NCBI GenBank assembly: GCA_965213595.1
Contig: CBDBZO010000006.1
Coordinates: 1,178,001-1,242,000 of the forward strand
Direction of reading: 5' to 3'
Origin: JBCCFC01 sp965213595
GTDB lineage: Bacteria; Chloroflexota; Anaerolineae; Caldilineales; Caldilineaceae
DNA length: 64,000 nt
The stretch's first letter is position 1; each line of letters opens with the position of its first letter. Below, piece after piece: positions 8,796-16,757 of this stretch. A program made the position numbers and the translations under genes. Below the pieces are notes generated by a model that had not been told where the DNA came from, did no database searches, and was given only the letters and a program-made list of their open reading frames with translations.

Positions 8796-9722
8796 ATGAT
8801 TACACTGTTGTTGGCCCTCAGCATGGGCGCTTCTATCTTTATGGTGGTGCACGGCTACGCCCTGCGAAAACAAGCGAACGCTTTTGATCCGCTAGCCGCC
8901 GCCTACACAACAGGCGAAGCGCTGCCGGAGGCAGAGGCTAAACCAACGCTTCGCGAGCGGTTGCTTACATTTTTGAAGCGCTTCTTTGAAGGCGTAGCGA
9001 CCGATATGGAGTGGCTACCACGACCCATCAATTTATCGCAGCGCTTGGCCTGGGCGGGGAAATTAGGACAAGTGTCCGAGGCCCAGTTTGTTGGCGAGCA
9101 GCTGCTCTACATGCTGGCCATGTCGGCGTTTGGCGGGTTGGTGGGTTACTACCGCGATAACTTGGGCCTAGCGCTCGTGCTGATCGTGGTGTTGGGCGTC
9201 GCTGGCTTTTACTTGCCCGTTTATCTACTTAACCAGGAAGGCAAGAAGCGCCAAGCGGAAATTACCGTCTCGCTGCCGGATGCCGTTGATCTCATCAGCA
9301 CATCCGTATCGGCGGGCCTCCCGATGGATCGCGCGATTGGCTATGCGTCGCAAAATGTCGAGGGGCCGCTGGGCGAAGAGCTGACGGCTTTCCTGCAGCA
9401 GATGGAGCTGGGCACGCCGCGCAGCGATGCGTTTCAAAATCTCGTCTGGCGCAATAATTCAGACGAGATGCAGATTGTCGTGGGCGCGCTGCTGCAGGGG
9501 CAGAGCATGGGCGTGCCGGTTGCCGAAACGCTGGAAGCGCAGGTGGATTTGATGCGGGAACGGCGACTGCAGCGAGCCAAGGAGGCGGGTTCCAAGGCTG
9601 CACCGCGCATCACGCTCGCCACAACCATCTTTATTGTCCCCTCCATCTTCCTGATGTTCCTGGCGGTGGTGGCCTATTCTATCTTCCTCAACGCACAGCC
9701 GCTCTTCACGGCTGGCGGGTAA
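8796..9722 (+). CDS. tadC: Tad pilus inner-membrane platform protein TadC-like
   Basis: Second T2SSF-domain platform protein, 308 residues. It has an N-terminal helix, two central transmembrane helices (about 103-145) and a C-terminal hydrophobic pair (about 270-300). The core shows 'PDAVDLISTSVSAGLPMDRAIGYAS' and 'MQIVVGALLQGQSMGVPVAETL', as in TadC/GspF. It lies 67 bp downstream of tadB and ends the assembly-machine block; pilin genes follow under a separate promoter. The ATG at 8796 is preceded by an AAGAGGA-type ribosome-binding site. Confidence 0.9.
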   Translation: MITLLLALSMGASIFMVVHGYALRKQANAFDPLAAAYTTGEALPEAEAKPTLRERLLTFLKRFFEGVATDMEWLPRPINLSQRLAWAGKLGQVSEAQFVGEQLLYMLAMSAFGGLVGYYRDNLGLALVLIVVLGVAGFYLPVYLLNQEGKKRQAEITVSLPDAVDLISTSVSAGLPMDRAIGYASQNVEGPLGEELTAFLQQMELGTPRSDAFQNLVWRNNSDEMQIVVGALLQGQSMGVPVAETLEAQVDLMRERRLQRAKEAGSKAAPRITLATTIFIVPSIFLMFLAVVAYSIFLNAQPLFTAGG

Positions 9723-9752
9723 TTCGCCCAGAATTTGCTCGCGCAGATTTTG

Positions 9753-9804
9753 TTACAACTTTGTTACAAATGAAACGCGCACGGCCCCAAATCCATGATA
9801 CACT
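9753..9804 (+). promoter_or_regulatory. TTACAA-box promoter of the Flp pilin
   Basis: Two direct TTACAA boxes at 9753-9758 and 9764-9769 are 11 bp apart, one helical turn. A TGA-TACACT extended -10-like element sits at 9796-9804, its hexamer starting 35 bp after the start of the second box. The same layout with the same 35-bp distance occurs at 18541-18592 and 29159-29210. The boxes would cover about -55 to -37, where OmpR-family activators bind. Confidence 0.75.
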
Positions 9805-9908
9805 TTGAACAGAAGTTACGTCGACGTGTCAGCCACAGCCAACATCAGTCGCGACACGGGGCTAACTACCATTCAACTCAGATCGGTCTTAATTAAAAGG
9901 AGCAAACT

Positions 9909-10121
9909 ATGAACAGCTTGATCAACACCCTCTACTGGAACATTTGGGCGCAGCTGGACGTAACCGAAGAAGATGGTGCCGAAGCCATTGAGTGGATCGC
10001 CATGGTCGCCGTCATCCTGATTATCCTGCTGGCCATGGAGCCTCTGATGTCGGCCGGTGGTACAACCTGGGCCGGTGAGATCGTGGCTGCCGTCAGCTCT
10101 TGGATTGCTAAGTTCGTCTAA
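9909..10121 (+). CDS. flp: Flp-type major pilin
   Basis: Small (70 residues) Flp-like prepilin. The leader ends in 'EEDG' with predicted cleavage after G23. The mature start is Ala-Glu-Ala-Ile-Glu-Trp, with Glu at +5 and an aromatic residue at +6, as in Flp pilins where Tyr is usual. A helix of about 17 hydrophobic residues follows and the C-terminal part is short and soluble. It has a strong AAAAGGAG ribosome-binding site, its own TTACAA-box promoter about 100 bp upstream and a strong hairpin after the stop, all fitting high expression. It is the reference for the leader motif shared by the toxin carriers downstream. Confidence 0.88.
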   Translation: MNSLINTLYWNIWAQLDVTEEDGAEAIEWIAMVAVILIILLAMEPLMSAGGTTWAGEIVAAVSSWIAKFV

Positions 10122-10177
10122 GCAATCCACTGCCTAGCGTGCTTTCGTGCCGCGCGGTTCAAGCAGCTAGGCGCGAA

Positions 10178-10220
10178 AACGCAATACGGACGCGGCAACG
10201 AGCCGCGTCCGTATTGCGTT
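10178..10220 (+). terminator. Strong hairpin after the pilin gene
   Basis: An 18-bp perfect stem (10178-10195 with 10203-10220) has a 7-nt loop. It begins 57 bp after the pilin stop. No run of T follows directly, so it may act as a partial terminator or as a 3' mRNA stabiliser that sets pilin above the downstream minor pilins. Confidence 0.65.
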
Positions 10221-10292
10221 CTGGACACTCTTTGTAATACTTCTCATTTGTGTTTGCGGGCGTCGCTCAAACTTTTTAACCATCGAGCAACT

Positions 10293-10700
10293 ATGATCAA
10301 GCAACTTTTTTCCAAACTCCATCATCTCCGCCGCGGAGTTCAGAGCGAGGATGGCTCACAGCTAATTGAGTACATTGCCGTTGTGCCCATGCTGCTGACG
10401 GCCGCGCTCATTGGCTGGCAATTTTTGATGGCGGGCCACACTTTTGTGGTGACGGCGAACGGAGCACGGGAGGGGGCGCGGGCGCTGGCCGTTTGCCGAG
10501 GCACGGCGGGCGACGCAACGGCTGCCGTCAACGACGCCGTGGCGGGGGTCTTCCAGCCGCAGACAAACGCATCGCGCGGCAGGAGTGCCGTGGTGGAAGT
10601 AACAACCAAAATTCCCGTGATTGATATTTTCCGTAATTTTGATGAGCGCTTGCCGCCCGTACGCTTTCGAGCGGTGATGCGTGCAGAAAAATGTAGGTAG
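10293..10700 (+). CDS. TadE-like minor pilin
   Basis: 135 residues from the ATG at 10293; the frame is open further upstream, but without a better start. The prepilin-like N terminus has 'SEDG' with predicted cleavage after G21, then Ser-Gln-Leu-Ile-Glu-Tyr (Glu +5, Tyr +6) and a hydrophobic helix. The remaining about 80 residues have the TadE-like pattern 'TANGAREGARALAVCRG'. TadE pseudopilins are processed by TadV and support pilus assembly. It lies in the pilin block after flp. Confidence 0.8.
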   Translation: MIKQLFSKLHHLRRGVQSEDGSQLIEYIAVVPMLLTAALIGWQFLMAGHTFVVTANGAREGARALAVCRGTAGDATAAVNDAVAGVFQPQTNASRGRSAVVEVTTKIPVIDIFRNFDERLPPVRFRAVMRAEKCR

Positions 10701-10702
10701 CC

Positions 10703-10740
10703 GCAACAGCGTAATGCAACAGCGTAATGCAACAGCGTAG
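10703..10740 (+). repeat. 13-bp tandem repeat, three copies
   Basis: GCAACAGCGTAAT is repeated twice exactly (10703-10715, 10716-10728), followed by a third copy diverging at its last bases. It fills the short gap between two pilin-like genes and does not obviously encode anything. Confidence 0.8.
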
Positions 10741-10765
10741 CGTTATGGCATAACGGTCGCAACTC

Positions 10766-11554
10766 ATGATTACTACTTGGATTTACTACTGGTTCATCTA
10801 TCGCCCTTCGCGGCGCGGCCGTCCGCTTGCCGCACGCGACGTGTACAAAGTTGTGCACGAAGAAGAAGGCTTTTCCACCTTCTTTACGGGGGTTGCCCTA
10901 TCCTTTCTGATGCTTGCCGCGCTCTATATTTTTATGCCCTACGTCGACACCTACACGAGTCGACGTTTTTCGCAGAATGGATCCGATGCGGCGGCGCACG
11001 CTGGCGCGGGCCGCTATGCCGATGATCTCTCGATTCGCTTTCCGCAGCCGTTGCCTTATGTTGAACTATCGATGGCTTACTGCCCCAGCGTCAGTAAGCC
11101 ATCGCTAAAGGACGTGCGCGACAAGGCGCGCAAGCGAGCCGTACAGCTTTACAAAACGTATTACAACGCTTATGTGCCTGGGGCGATGGGCATGGTGCGA
11201 GGCGAAGCTGCTTCCTACGCCAGTGCCAACAGCGAAGCACAGCTGCGCGGTTTTTTTGCCAACGTATCGCGTCGCCACGGCGAGTACGAGTTTGATCACC
11301 GTCCATCGCGCGAGACGCTGTACCCTATCTACGTAAAGGCAGATACGGAGCGCGAGTACACACCGTGGACGGGCCGTTCGTTTGACGCGCCAGCCCAGGG
11401 TGCCGCCATTGCCTTTGTCACTAAAGTAGAAGCTACCGTTGATAGCGCCACACCGCACCCTTGGATCATTGATCCCGTGTTCAAAACGCCCTGCATTACC
11501 TGGATGGTGCAGTACAGGTACTCGTGGGAAATTACGATGATCAAGTACGAGTAA
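10766..11554 (+). CDS. Pilin-like membrane-anchored protein of the Tad locus
   Basis: 262 residues. A basic N terminus of 35 residues ends in 'HEEEG' and is followed by a hydrophobic helix (about 38-58), resembling a TadF/TadG or pseudopilin leader. The +5 Glu typical of Flp/TadE is missing (Phe-Ser-Thr-Phe-Phe), so processing is less certain. The extracytoplasmic part of about 200 residues is not recognised. It lies between the TadE-like protein and another small pilin, so a minor pilin or pilus-base role is likely from context. Confidence 0.65.
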   Translation: MITTWIYYWFIYRPSRRGRPLAARDVYKVVHEEEGFSTFFTGVALSFLMLAALYIFMPYVDTYTSRRFSQNGSDAAAHAGAGRYADDLSIRFPQPLPYVELSMAYCPSVSKPSLKDVRDKARKRAVQLYKTYYNAYVPGAMGMVRGEAASYASANSEAQLRGFFANVSRRHGEYEFDHRPSRETLYPIYVKADTEREYTPWTGRSFDAPAQGAAIAFVTKVEATVDSATPHPWIIDPVFKTPCITWMVQYRYSWEITMIKYE

Positions 11555-11580
11555 CAACAAAGCCACAGGCGAAATCTACC

Positions 11581-11805
11581 ATGATTCTTTTAACCTATCT
11601 GCGTCTATCCATTTGGCTGCACGAAAAGCTGATTCAGCCTTTGCACGAGGAGCGCGGTGTCTCTTCTATAGAAGGCATTGCCCTCGTGGCCGTTGTCTTT
11701 ATGACGCTAACGGCGTGCTTGGTCTATCTGATGGGGCCGGGGCGGGCGACGATAAGCAATGCGTTGAACACAAGCCTTGGTCAGCAGCTTGGCCGGTGGC
11801 GCTGA
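11581..11805 (+). CDS. Small Flp/TadE-like pilin
   Basis: 74 residues from the ATG at 11581; the open frame extends upstream into the previous gene, which is unlikely to be translated. The leader ends 'HEERG' with predicted cleavage after G26, then Val-Ser-Ser-Ile-Glu (Glu at +5) and a hydrophobic helix of about 20 residues, with a short tail. It has the same architecture as the major pilin and is probably a minor pilin. It lies 26 bp after the previous pilin-like gene. Confidence 0.72.
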   Translation: MILLTYLRLSIWLHEKLIQPLHEERGVSSIEGIALVAVVFMTLTACLVYLMGPGRATISNALNTSLGQQLGRWR

Positions 11806-11882
11806 GCGATTTCGTCTCTGTCATTTCAACTGTCTTGTCGTCAATTGGCTAATTTCACCTATCTACTCAGCGGGTAAAGCCT

Positions 11883-13358
11883 GTGCAACCCTTCTCCAAC
11901 CACAAGCAATCAAATCGTTCAAGCGAGGCTCGCGCCCTTTGGCAGCGGGTCTGTTCCGCGCTGCGGGAGAACGGCGGGGCGGAGCTGGTCGAATGGATTG
12001 GGTGGATGGCGATCGTGATGATCACGCTGGGGGCGCTGATGGCGCTTTACTTTGCCAGCGCCAGCGGCGCCCAGATGGGGCGGGCGGTTGAATGTGAGAT
12101 TGCGGAGTGGGCGTCGGAGTGGTCGGGGGCGGGGGCGGGCGACTGCAGCGGCGGCGGTGGGATGACAGCAGGCCCCATCGGCGGCGTGCCCGGCGACGCC
12201 GCCGACGTGATTCCGGTCTTTGTCGAACCGCCGATGCCGCCGCTGCCGGGCGCCCTCGATGATGCAGACTACTTAGAAGAGGATTTGCCCGAAGGCCGCC
12301 CCATCAACCCCAAAACGGGGGAGGGCTACGAACAAGCGCCGGACGACCCCGAACTCGAAGACGAGCTGTGCGAAGACCAAAGCATCTGGGGTGCAATGCG
12401 CCAGGTGTGGAACGGCTTTGTGACGGACGGGCTGTGGGAGGATGTGAAGGGCGTTTGGGAGCTGATCGTCGACGTGGCTAAGTACGCCTGGGGGACGGTC
12501 TCCGGCGGTACCTCCGACGACGAGGTAATTGAGAAGTATAGCGCGGTGCTGGGGGCCATCTTTGAGCACCCGGAGCAGGTGCTGCTGGCGCTGTTCGAGA
12601 AGCCAATCGAGGATTGGGAGAACGGCTGCTACGTCGCCGCCCTAAGCAACGGCGTCTACATGTTGCTGAGCCTGGTTGCGCCCGGCGACGAGCTGGCCAA
12701 GGTGGTTCGCCTGCTGCCGGACGAGTTGGCGCGCGTCATCACCACCATCAGCCGCATGAACGTGGACGAGCTACTGACCCTGCTCAACCGCGCCGAAGAC
12801 TTGACGCCGGAGGAGTTGGCCGCCATCTACCGCCGCCTGGAGAAGATGACGCCGGAGGAGCTGGCCGACGCAGGTATCACGGCGGAGAAGCTGGAGGAGC
12901 TTGGGTACAGCGATGAGGCGATTGAAGCAATTCAGCGCAAGAATCCTTGTGCGATTGGGTTTGCGCCAATTCGCAAGCCACCAGGGTTGGCGAAGACGGT
13001 GTTTCGAGCAGAGCTCAGTGCGGGGCCGTGTGGTATTCCAACTCGCCCCTTTGCACACAGTAACGATTTGAACAGAAATGTAATTGAGCAGATGTATAGA
13101 GGCGAGTGGGTGAACGGCCAGTGGGTTTCAATAGATTCTATACCCGGTGGTCTCGCAGGTGCAATTCGGCGAGAGCTTGCTAATCCCGGTACGTTGGTGG
13201 GTGGAACGAGTCATATTCGAAAAGGCGAACAGCGCCTGACGCAGCTTAAAAGCATCTTGCGAGATGGTTCATACAGGGGTCAGGCGCTCGATGCTCACGA
13301 TTTAGACATCGTGCGACGGCTTCACGATGATCTGCAAAGGGCACTGCAAGGGGATTAA
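11883..13358 (+). CDS. Toxin carrier 1: prepilin-type leader fused to polymorphic toxin
   Basis: 491 residues from a GTG start. Residues 1-55 are a Flp-type leader: 'ENGG' with predicted cleavage after G32, Ala-Glu-Leu-Val-Glu-Trp, then a hydrophobic helix. After a Gly/Pro/Asp linker come a conserved region ('SIWGAMRQVWNGFVTDGLWEDV', about 160-185) and helical repeats of the type 'LTPEELAAIYRRLEKMTPEELADAGI'. A conserved 'RKNPCAIG' marks the switch to a variable C-terminal domain of about 130 residues, which is not recognised. It sits within the pilin operon, 77 bp after a minor pilin, and is followed 6 bp later by a low-GC gene. This matches the polymorphic toxin plan (constant carrier, variable tip, immunity gene); toxin activity is inferred. 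Confidence 0.75.
   Translation: MQPFSNHKQSNRSSEARALWQRVCSALRENGGAELVEWIGWMAIVMITLGALMALYFASASGAQMGRAVECEIAEWASEWSGAGAGDCSGGGGMTAGPIGGVPGDAADVIPVFVEPPMPPLPGALDDADYLEEDLPEGRPINPKTGEGYEQAPDDPELEDELCEDQSIWGAMRQVWNGFVTDGLWEDVKGVWELIVDVAKYAWGTVSGGTSDDEVIEKYSAVLGAIFEHPEQVLLALFEKPIEDWENGCYVAALSNGVYMLLSLVAPGDELAKVVRLLPDELARVITTISRMNVDELLTLLNRAEDLTPEELAAIYRRLEKMTPEELADAGITAEKLEELGYSDEAIEAIQRKNPCAIGFAPIRKPPGLAKTVFRAELSAGPCGIPTRPFAHSNDLNRNVIEQMYRGEWVNGQWVSIDSIPGGLAGAIRRELANPGTLVGGTSHIRKGEQRLTQLKSILRDGSYRGQALDAHDLDIVRRLHDDLQRALQGD
12645..12960 (+). repeat. Direct repeat, copy 1 (in carrier 1)
   Basis: About 315 bp encoding the helical repeats from 'SNGVYMLLSLVAPGDEL' to 'NPCAIG'. It is nearly identical to 13933-14249, 1288 bp downstream. 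The end of the similarity coincides with the start of the variable toxin domain in both copies, as expected for a recombination module that swaps tips. Confidence 0.9.
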
Positions 13359-13364
13359 CAAACT

Positions 13365-13850
13365 ATGAGCTATGACTTACGACCTATTGTTGCCGAATTG
13401 TTATCTGTTGTTCCCGAGTTGAAAACTCCATATTTGAAGTTGGCAGCGGAAGAAAAAAAGAGTAAGCAAAAACTTACTAAGGAAGATTTAGAGGAGCTTG
13501 AGCAAATTGCAGACGTGCATAATTTGCCTAAGTCGAATCTTGACGAGCCGGGTGAGTATCTGGTGTTTGAGGACTTACTTGTCGCATACATGCTGCGATT
13601 AGCCGAGGAAAAAGAGTTTAAGCGTCTATCTGATATTTTGAGTTGGCTCGAAAAATTAGCCAGCCACCATGAATTTGATGTTCGTAATTTGATTGCTATT
13701 GCCGTATGTGAGCCTCTGATCACTACATACCAATCTAAATTACAATCCATTGTGCCATTCATGGGACAGAAGACCAAAGCGTTGTGCACAATGCAATTTG
13801 AACGGTTTAGAGTGAGAGATGAAACTAAGCGCTTGTTTGGCATCACCTAA
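13365..13850 (+). CDS. Putative immunity protein for carrier 1
   Basis: 161 residues, mainly helical and charged, with no signal peptide or membrane segment, so cytoplasmic. Base composition is clearly AT-richer than the carrier before it. The position, 6 bp after a polymorphic toxin gene, is the main evidence for immunity function. No family is assigned with confidence. The gene ends just before a strong hairpin and a duplicated toxin cassette. Confidence 0.6.
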   Translation: MSYDLRPIVAELLSVVPELKTPYLKLAAEEKKSKQKLTKEDLEELEQIADVHNLPKSNLDEPGEYLVFEDLLVAYMLRLAEEKEFKRLSDILSWLEKLASHHEFDVRNLIAIAVCEPLITTYQSKLQSIVPFMGQKTKALCTMQFERFRVRDETKRLFGIT

Positions 13851-13879
13851 TAGCCTACGGGTGTTCTTACTTGAAATTA

Positions 13880-13927
13880 AGTCACAACGAAGGCGCTACC
13901 AGATACAGTAGCGCCTTCGTTGTGACT
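13880..13927 (+). terminator. 20-bp perfect hairpin at a cassette boundary
   Basis: Perfect stem of 20 bp (13880-13899 with 13908-13927) and an 8-nt loop, placed between the immunity gene and the start of the next, duplicated toxin cassette (13933). It has no T run, so it may be a terminator, a transcript stabiliser or a mark left by recombination. Confidence 0.7.
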
Positions 13928-13932
13928 CAAAG

Positions 13933-14249
13933 AGCAACGGCGTCTACATGTTGCTGAGCCTGGTTGCGCCCGGCGACGAGCTGGCCAAGGTGGTTCGCCT
14001 GCTGCCGGACGACCTGGCGCGCGTCATTACCACCATCAGCCGCATGAACGTGGACGAGCTGTTGACCCTGCTCAACCGCGCCGAGGAATTGACGCCGGAG
14101 GAATTGGCCGCCATCTACCGCCGCCTAGATGAGATGACGCCGGAGGAGCTGGCCGACGCGGGGATTACAGCGGACAAGCTGAAAGAGCTTGGGTACAGCG
14201 ATGAGGCGATTGAGGCAATTCAGCGCAAGAATCCTTGTGCGATTGGAGC
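13933..14249 (+). repeat. Direct repeat, copy 2 (start of orphan cassette)
   Basis: Second copy of the 12645-12960 segment with scattered substitutions. It begins 5 bp after the hairpin at 13880-13927 and ends where the toxin tip changes. Confidence 0.9.
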
Positions 14250-14691
14250 GACCCTTTTAGCGAAGCCGCCAGGGCTGGCGAAGATGTTGCTTGCAAACCC
14301 TTGTCGGCAGGATCGTCTAGATGAATTGGCACAAGATCCTGCTCATAATGGCAAAGAAACACCGGGAAGTAGGCGTGAGGCAGAGGTTGGGCTATCTTTA
14401 GAAGAAGCTGGTGAATTGCCAGGGCCAATTCAGCGTGATCCATCTGGTGCTGCTGAGTTTATTGATGCTACAGGTCAGAAATGGGATGTCAAAGCATTTA
14501 ATTCGAATTTTCCACCACGCAAGGGTGGATTCAAGCTAGAGACTGCTATGGACAAGATTCGAGGAGAATTAGATGCAGGGGAAAACGTCATTCTCGATAC
14601 GAAAAATCTAAGCCCCGCTCATCAGCAACAGTTGCGCGAAGCAATCGAGGCGCAAGGTTGGGGTGATAGAATTAAGTGGGCCAACCCATAG
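13933..14691 (+). CDS. Orphan toxin cassette: nuclease-like tip without leader
   Basis: This frame opens within a second copy of carrier 1's helical repeats (13933-14249; first ATG 13948) and then diverges after 'NPCAIG'. It lacks the prepilin leader, so as it stands it cannot be exported by the proposed route. The unique C-terminal part of about 140 residues ends in a segment like PD-(D/E)XK (restriction-endonuclease-fold) toxins: 'AAEFIDATGQKWDVKAFNS', where Asp and 'WDVK' could be the metal-binding and catalytic residues. It resembles CdiA-type tip nucleases. It is followed 10 bp later by a pentapeptide-repeat gene, the likely immunity partner. The nuclease call is tentative. Confidence 0.6.
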   Translation, partial: SNGVYMLLSLVAPGDELAKVVRLLPDDLARVITTISRMNVDELLTLLNRAEELTPEELAAIYRRLDEMTPEELADAGITADKLKELGYSDEAIEAIQRKNPCAIGATLLAKPPGLAKMLLANPCRQDRLDELAQDPAHNGKETPGSRREAEVGLSLEEAGELPGPIQRDPSGAAEFIDATGQKWDVKAFNSNFPPRKGGFKLETAMDKIRGELDAGENVILDTKNLSPAHQQQLREAIEAQGWGDRIKWANP

Positions 14692-14701
14692 GAAAGTCTT
14701 T

Positions 14702-15346
14702 ATGATGCAAAATTTGCAACAGAAAATCAGTCAGCATCAAGAGTGGATCAAGTCACTTGGCAAAGAAGGACAACAACTTGATTTGGAAGATATTGATCTG
14801 TCCCATGAAAGTTGGCAGAACTTGGATCTGAGTGAAGCGGTTATGCCAGGAGCTAAACTCGACCAAGCTAATTTAACTGAGATTAGCTTCTACGGAGGAA
14901 ATTTAGCTTCTGTATCATTTTGTCAGGCTTTTTTGAAGGGGCTTGATTTCACAAAAGCGAACTTGGATTACACAGAATGGAGACAAGCAACTTTAGAGAA
15001 TGTAACCCTTTTCCGCACTTCTCTTCACGGGGCCAATCTTCAATCGGTTAATATCAAAGGTTTAGACGCCCGCATGGCATATTTTAACGACGCAACTCTA
15101 ACAAATTCACGAATTTCAAATAGCAATTTCGAGTCGGCGAGTTTAATGAATGCAGACTTGAGGAGCACACGTTTTATTGATACAAACGTGCAATCAGTGG
15201 AAATAACGGGAGCAAAAGTGAACGCCGAAACATTTGTAGATGCCCAAAATTTGGAAGAAGCAAAAGCAAGATTTTTGTTTCTTTATCATGGCACAGAAGA
15301 GCGGCGAATTGAAGGGGAGGAACTCCGCACCTGGCTAAATGGTTAG
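14702..15346 (+). CDS. Pentapeptide-repeat protein, putative immunity
   Basis: 214 residues from the ATG at 14702. The middle is built of A(D/N)LxX-like pentapeptide repeats ('LDLSEAVMPGAKLDQANLTE', 'FTKANLDYTEW', 'LHGANLQSVN', 'LMNADLRSTRF'), which fold as a right-handed quadrilateral beta helix. Some pentapeptide proteins mimic DNA and protect gyrase. Here the position directly after a nuclease-like orphan tip and the low GC content suggest immunity (inference). A Rho-independent terminator follows. Confidence 0.75.
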   Translation: MMQNLQQKISQHQEWIKSLGKEGQQLDLEDIDLSHESWQNLDLSEAVMPGAKLDQANLTEISFYGGNLASVSFCQAFLKGLDFTKANLDYTEWRQATLENVTLFRTSLHGANLQSVNIKGLDARMAYFNDATLTNSRISNSNFESASLMNADLRSTRFIDTNVQSVEITGAKVNAETFVDAQNLEEAKARFLFLYHGTEERRIEGEELRTWLNG

Positions 15347-15415
15347 GGCGCCCAAAAGTGAAAGTGTGATTTCCTTCGGTAGAGGCTGCTGAGATTGGTA
15401 GCTGCTTCGAATTAG

Positions 15416-15446
15416 CGCTGAACAGGTATCTGTTTAGCGTTTTTTA
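15416..15446 (+). terminator. Rho-independent terminator before a Hint cassette
   Basis: A 10-bp stem CGCTGAACAG / CTGTTTAGCG (one G-T pair) with a GTAT loop is followed by a run of T from 15440. It closes the pentapeptide-repeat gene and lies within 10 bp of the start of the next orphan cassette. Confidence 0.82.
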
Positions 15447-15452
15447 TTCTTT

Positions 15453-16136
15453 AGCTACCACGAGGGGCTGGGCGCGAGCGCCTTCTACCCGGTCGAGGCG
15501 CTGCTGGCGCACGAGGACCCGGTCGTTGTCGAGCTGACGATTGAGGGCGAGCTGGTCGAGACGACGCCGGAGCATCCGTTCTTCGTCGAGGGCACGGGCT
15601 GGGTTCCGGCGGGCGCGTTGGTCGTGGGTGATGTGATCCACAGCGCGGGTGGCGTGGGCGTGGTCGACGCGGTGGTGCTGGTCGCGTCGCCGCGGGTGAT
15701 GTACAATTTGACCGTGGCCGAGGCGCACACGTTTTTCGTGGGTCGAGGCGCGTGGTTGGTGCATAATGCGTGTCCAGGGCGTTGGACACGTGTCGCGGAA
15801 AGCATGAGTGAACGAGCGGCAGAGTATCAGCGAAAGATTACTGGGCGCAGTATAGATTGGGCAATGGTTGTCGATGGCGTAAAGTTTGATGGATATCGCA
15901 ATGGCGTGCTGTTAGATGCCAAAGGTCCAGGCTACGCTCGATTTGTCAGAAATGGCGAATTTCAGCCTTGGTTTCAAGGCCGAAGCGAACTAATTGACCA
16001 AGCGCGACGGCAAGTAGATGCAGCTAATGGTAGTGCGATTAAGTGGCATGTTGCTGAGCTCGAAGCAGCGGAAGCTATGCGAAAACTGTTGAGGGACGAA
16101 GGAATCACTGGTATTGAGGTTGTTCACACCCCATGA
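15453..16136 (+). CDS. Orphan cassette: Hint fragment plus Tox-REase-5 nuclease tip
   Basis: In-frame similarity to carrier 3 starts abruptly at about 15453 ('YHEGLGASAFYPVEALLAHE') without a start codon; an in-frame stop (TAG 15435-15437) lies just upstream. The module is therefore a 5'-truncated, probably silent donor. The Hint part keeps 'TTPEHPFF' and ends 'WLVHNA', the normal His-Asn splice/cleavage end. The tip of about 115 residues matches the restriction-endonuclease-fold toxin 5 pattern: 'YQRKITGRSIDW', 'GVKFDGYRNGVLLDAKGPGY', 'QARRQVDAANGSAIKWHVAE', ending 'GIEVVHTP'. The catalytic acidic residue and Lys of 'LLDAKG' are intact. A separate gene follows after a GAGGAG ribosome-binding site. 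Confidence 0.72.
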   Translation, partial: SYHEGLGASAFYPVEALLAHEDPVVVELTIEGELVETTPEHPFFVEGTGWVPAGALVVGDVIHSAGGVGVVDAVVLVASPRVMYNLTVAEAHTFFVGRGAWLVHNACPGRWTRVAESMSERAAEYQRKITGRSIDWAMVVDGVKFDGYRNGVLLDAKGPGYARFVRNGEFQPWFQGRSELIDQARRQVDAANGSAIKWHVAELEAAEAMRKLLRDEGITGIEVVHTP

Positions 16137-16148
16137 GGAGAACTTAAC

Positions 16149-16598
16149 TTGTCCGATAACTATACAAAAGTCATTTCTGCCATCCCAGATTATGAGCCTA
16201 TCCTGGCAAACTTTAACAGCGCGGCTAGAGCTTTCCACAAATATTTTGCGCGCGCTGATGATATCTCTGCGACAATGTATGGCGAGATTCAGTTTGTTGA
16301 TTCCGGCGAGAATTTTGAGTCAATTACTTGCCCCGTATGCGGAAGCAATATCGATATGGACTGGTGGTCTGAAAAAATGAGCCAGGCTTATGAAACAAAA
16401 TTTACACAACTAACCATCGAGACTCCTTGTTGTCATTTAGATTTATCGCTTAACGATCTGCTGTACGAGTGGCCGTGTGGCTTTTCGAGGTTCGCGCTTG
16501 TAGCACGTAATCCCAACCAGACTCTGAGCGAAGAACAAATTTCAGAATTGGCACGAATTCTAGGGGATAATCTGCGCGTTATCCAATCACGTTACTAA
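16149..16598 (+). CDS. Putative immunity protein to Tox-REase-5 tip
   Basis: 149 residues. The TTG start is supported by GAGGAG 8-9 bp upstream, overlapping the toxin's stop region. It contains 'CPVCGSNID' and, about 40 residues later, 'CCHLDLS', a possible zinc-binding pair. It is low in GC and cytoplasmic. The position immediately behind the Tox-REase-5 tip makes it the likely immunity gene. No family name is assigned. Confidence 0.6.
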   Translation: MSDNYTKVISAIPDYEPILANFNSAARAFHKYFARADDISATMYGEIQFVDSGENFESITCPVCGSNIDMDWWSEKMSQAYETKFTQLTIETPCCHLDLSLNDLLYEWPCGFSRFALVARNPNQTLSEEQISELARILGDNLRVIQSRY

Positions 16599-16757
16599 CA
16601 TCGAGTGATATGGAGACCCGTTGGGTCCATCCATTGATTACCTACGCAACAGCCGGGGGAAAACGTGGGAGAAATCACTCAAAGTGCAACTCGTTCAGGC
16701 GGGGAAAACATCATTCCTCAACTGATCGAGTACGTGGTCAATGAGCCTTGATTACCA
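16599..16757 (+). other. Remnant between cassettes
   Basis: 160 bp with no complete gene. One frame ends as 'GGENIIPQLIEYVVNEP' then stop at about 16751, just before the next small gene. This looks like the tail of a toxin tip whose front has been lost. Another frame is open for about 30 codons. It is probably a decayed toxin end. Confidence 0.4.

Noticed and set aside
10703..10740. CRISPR-like array
   Set aside because: Only three 13-bp units in direct tandem with no spacers; no CRISPR array or cas gene is visible in the window.
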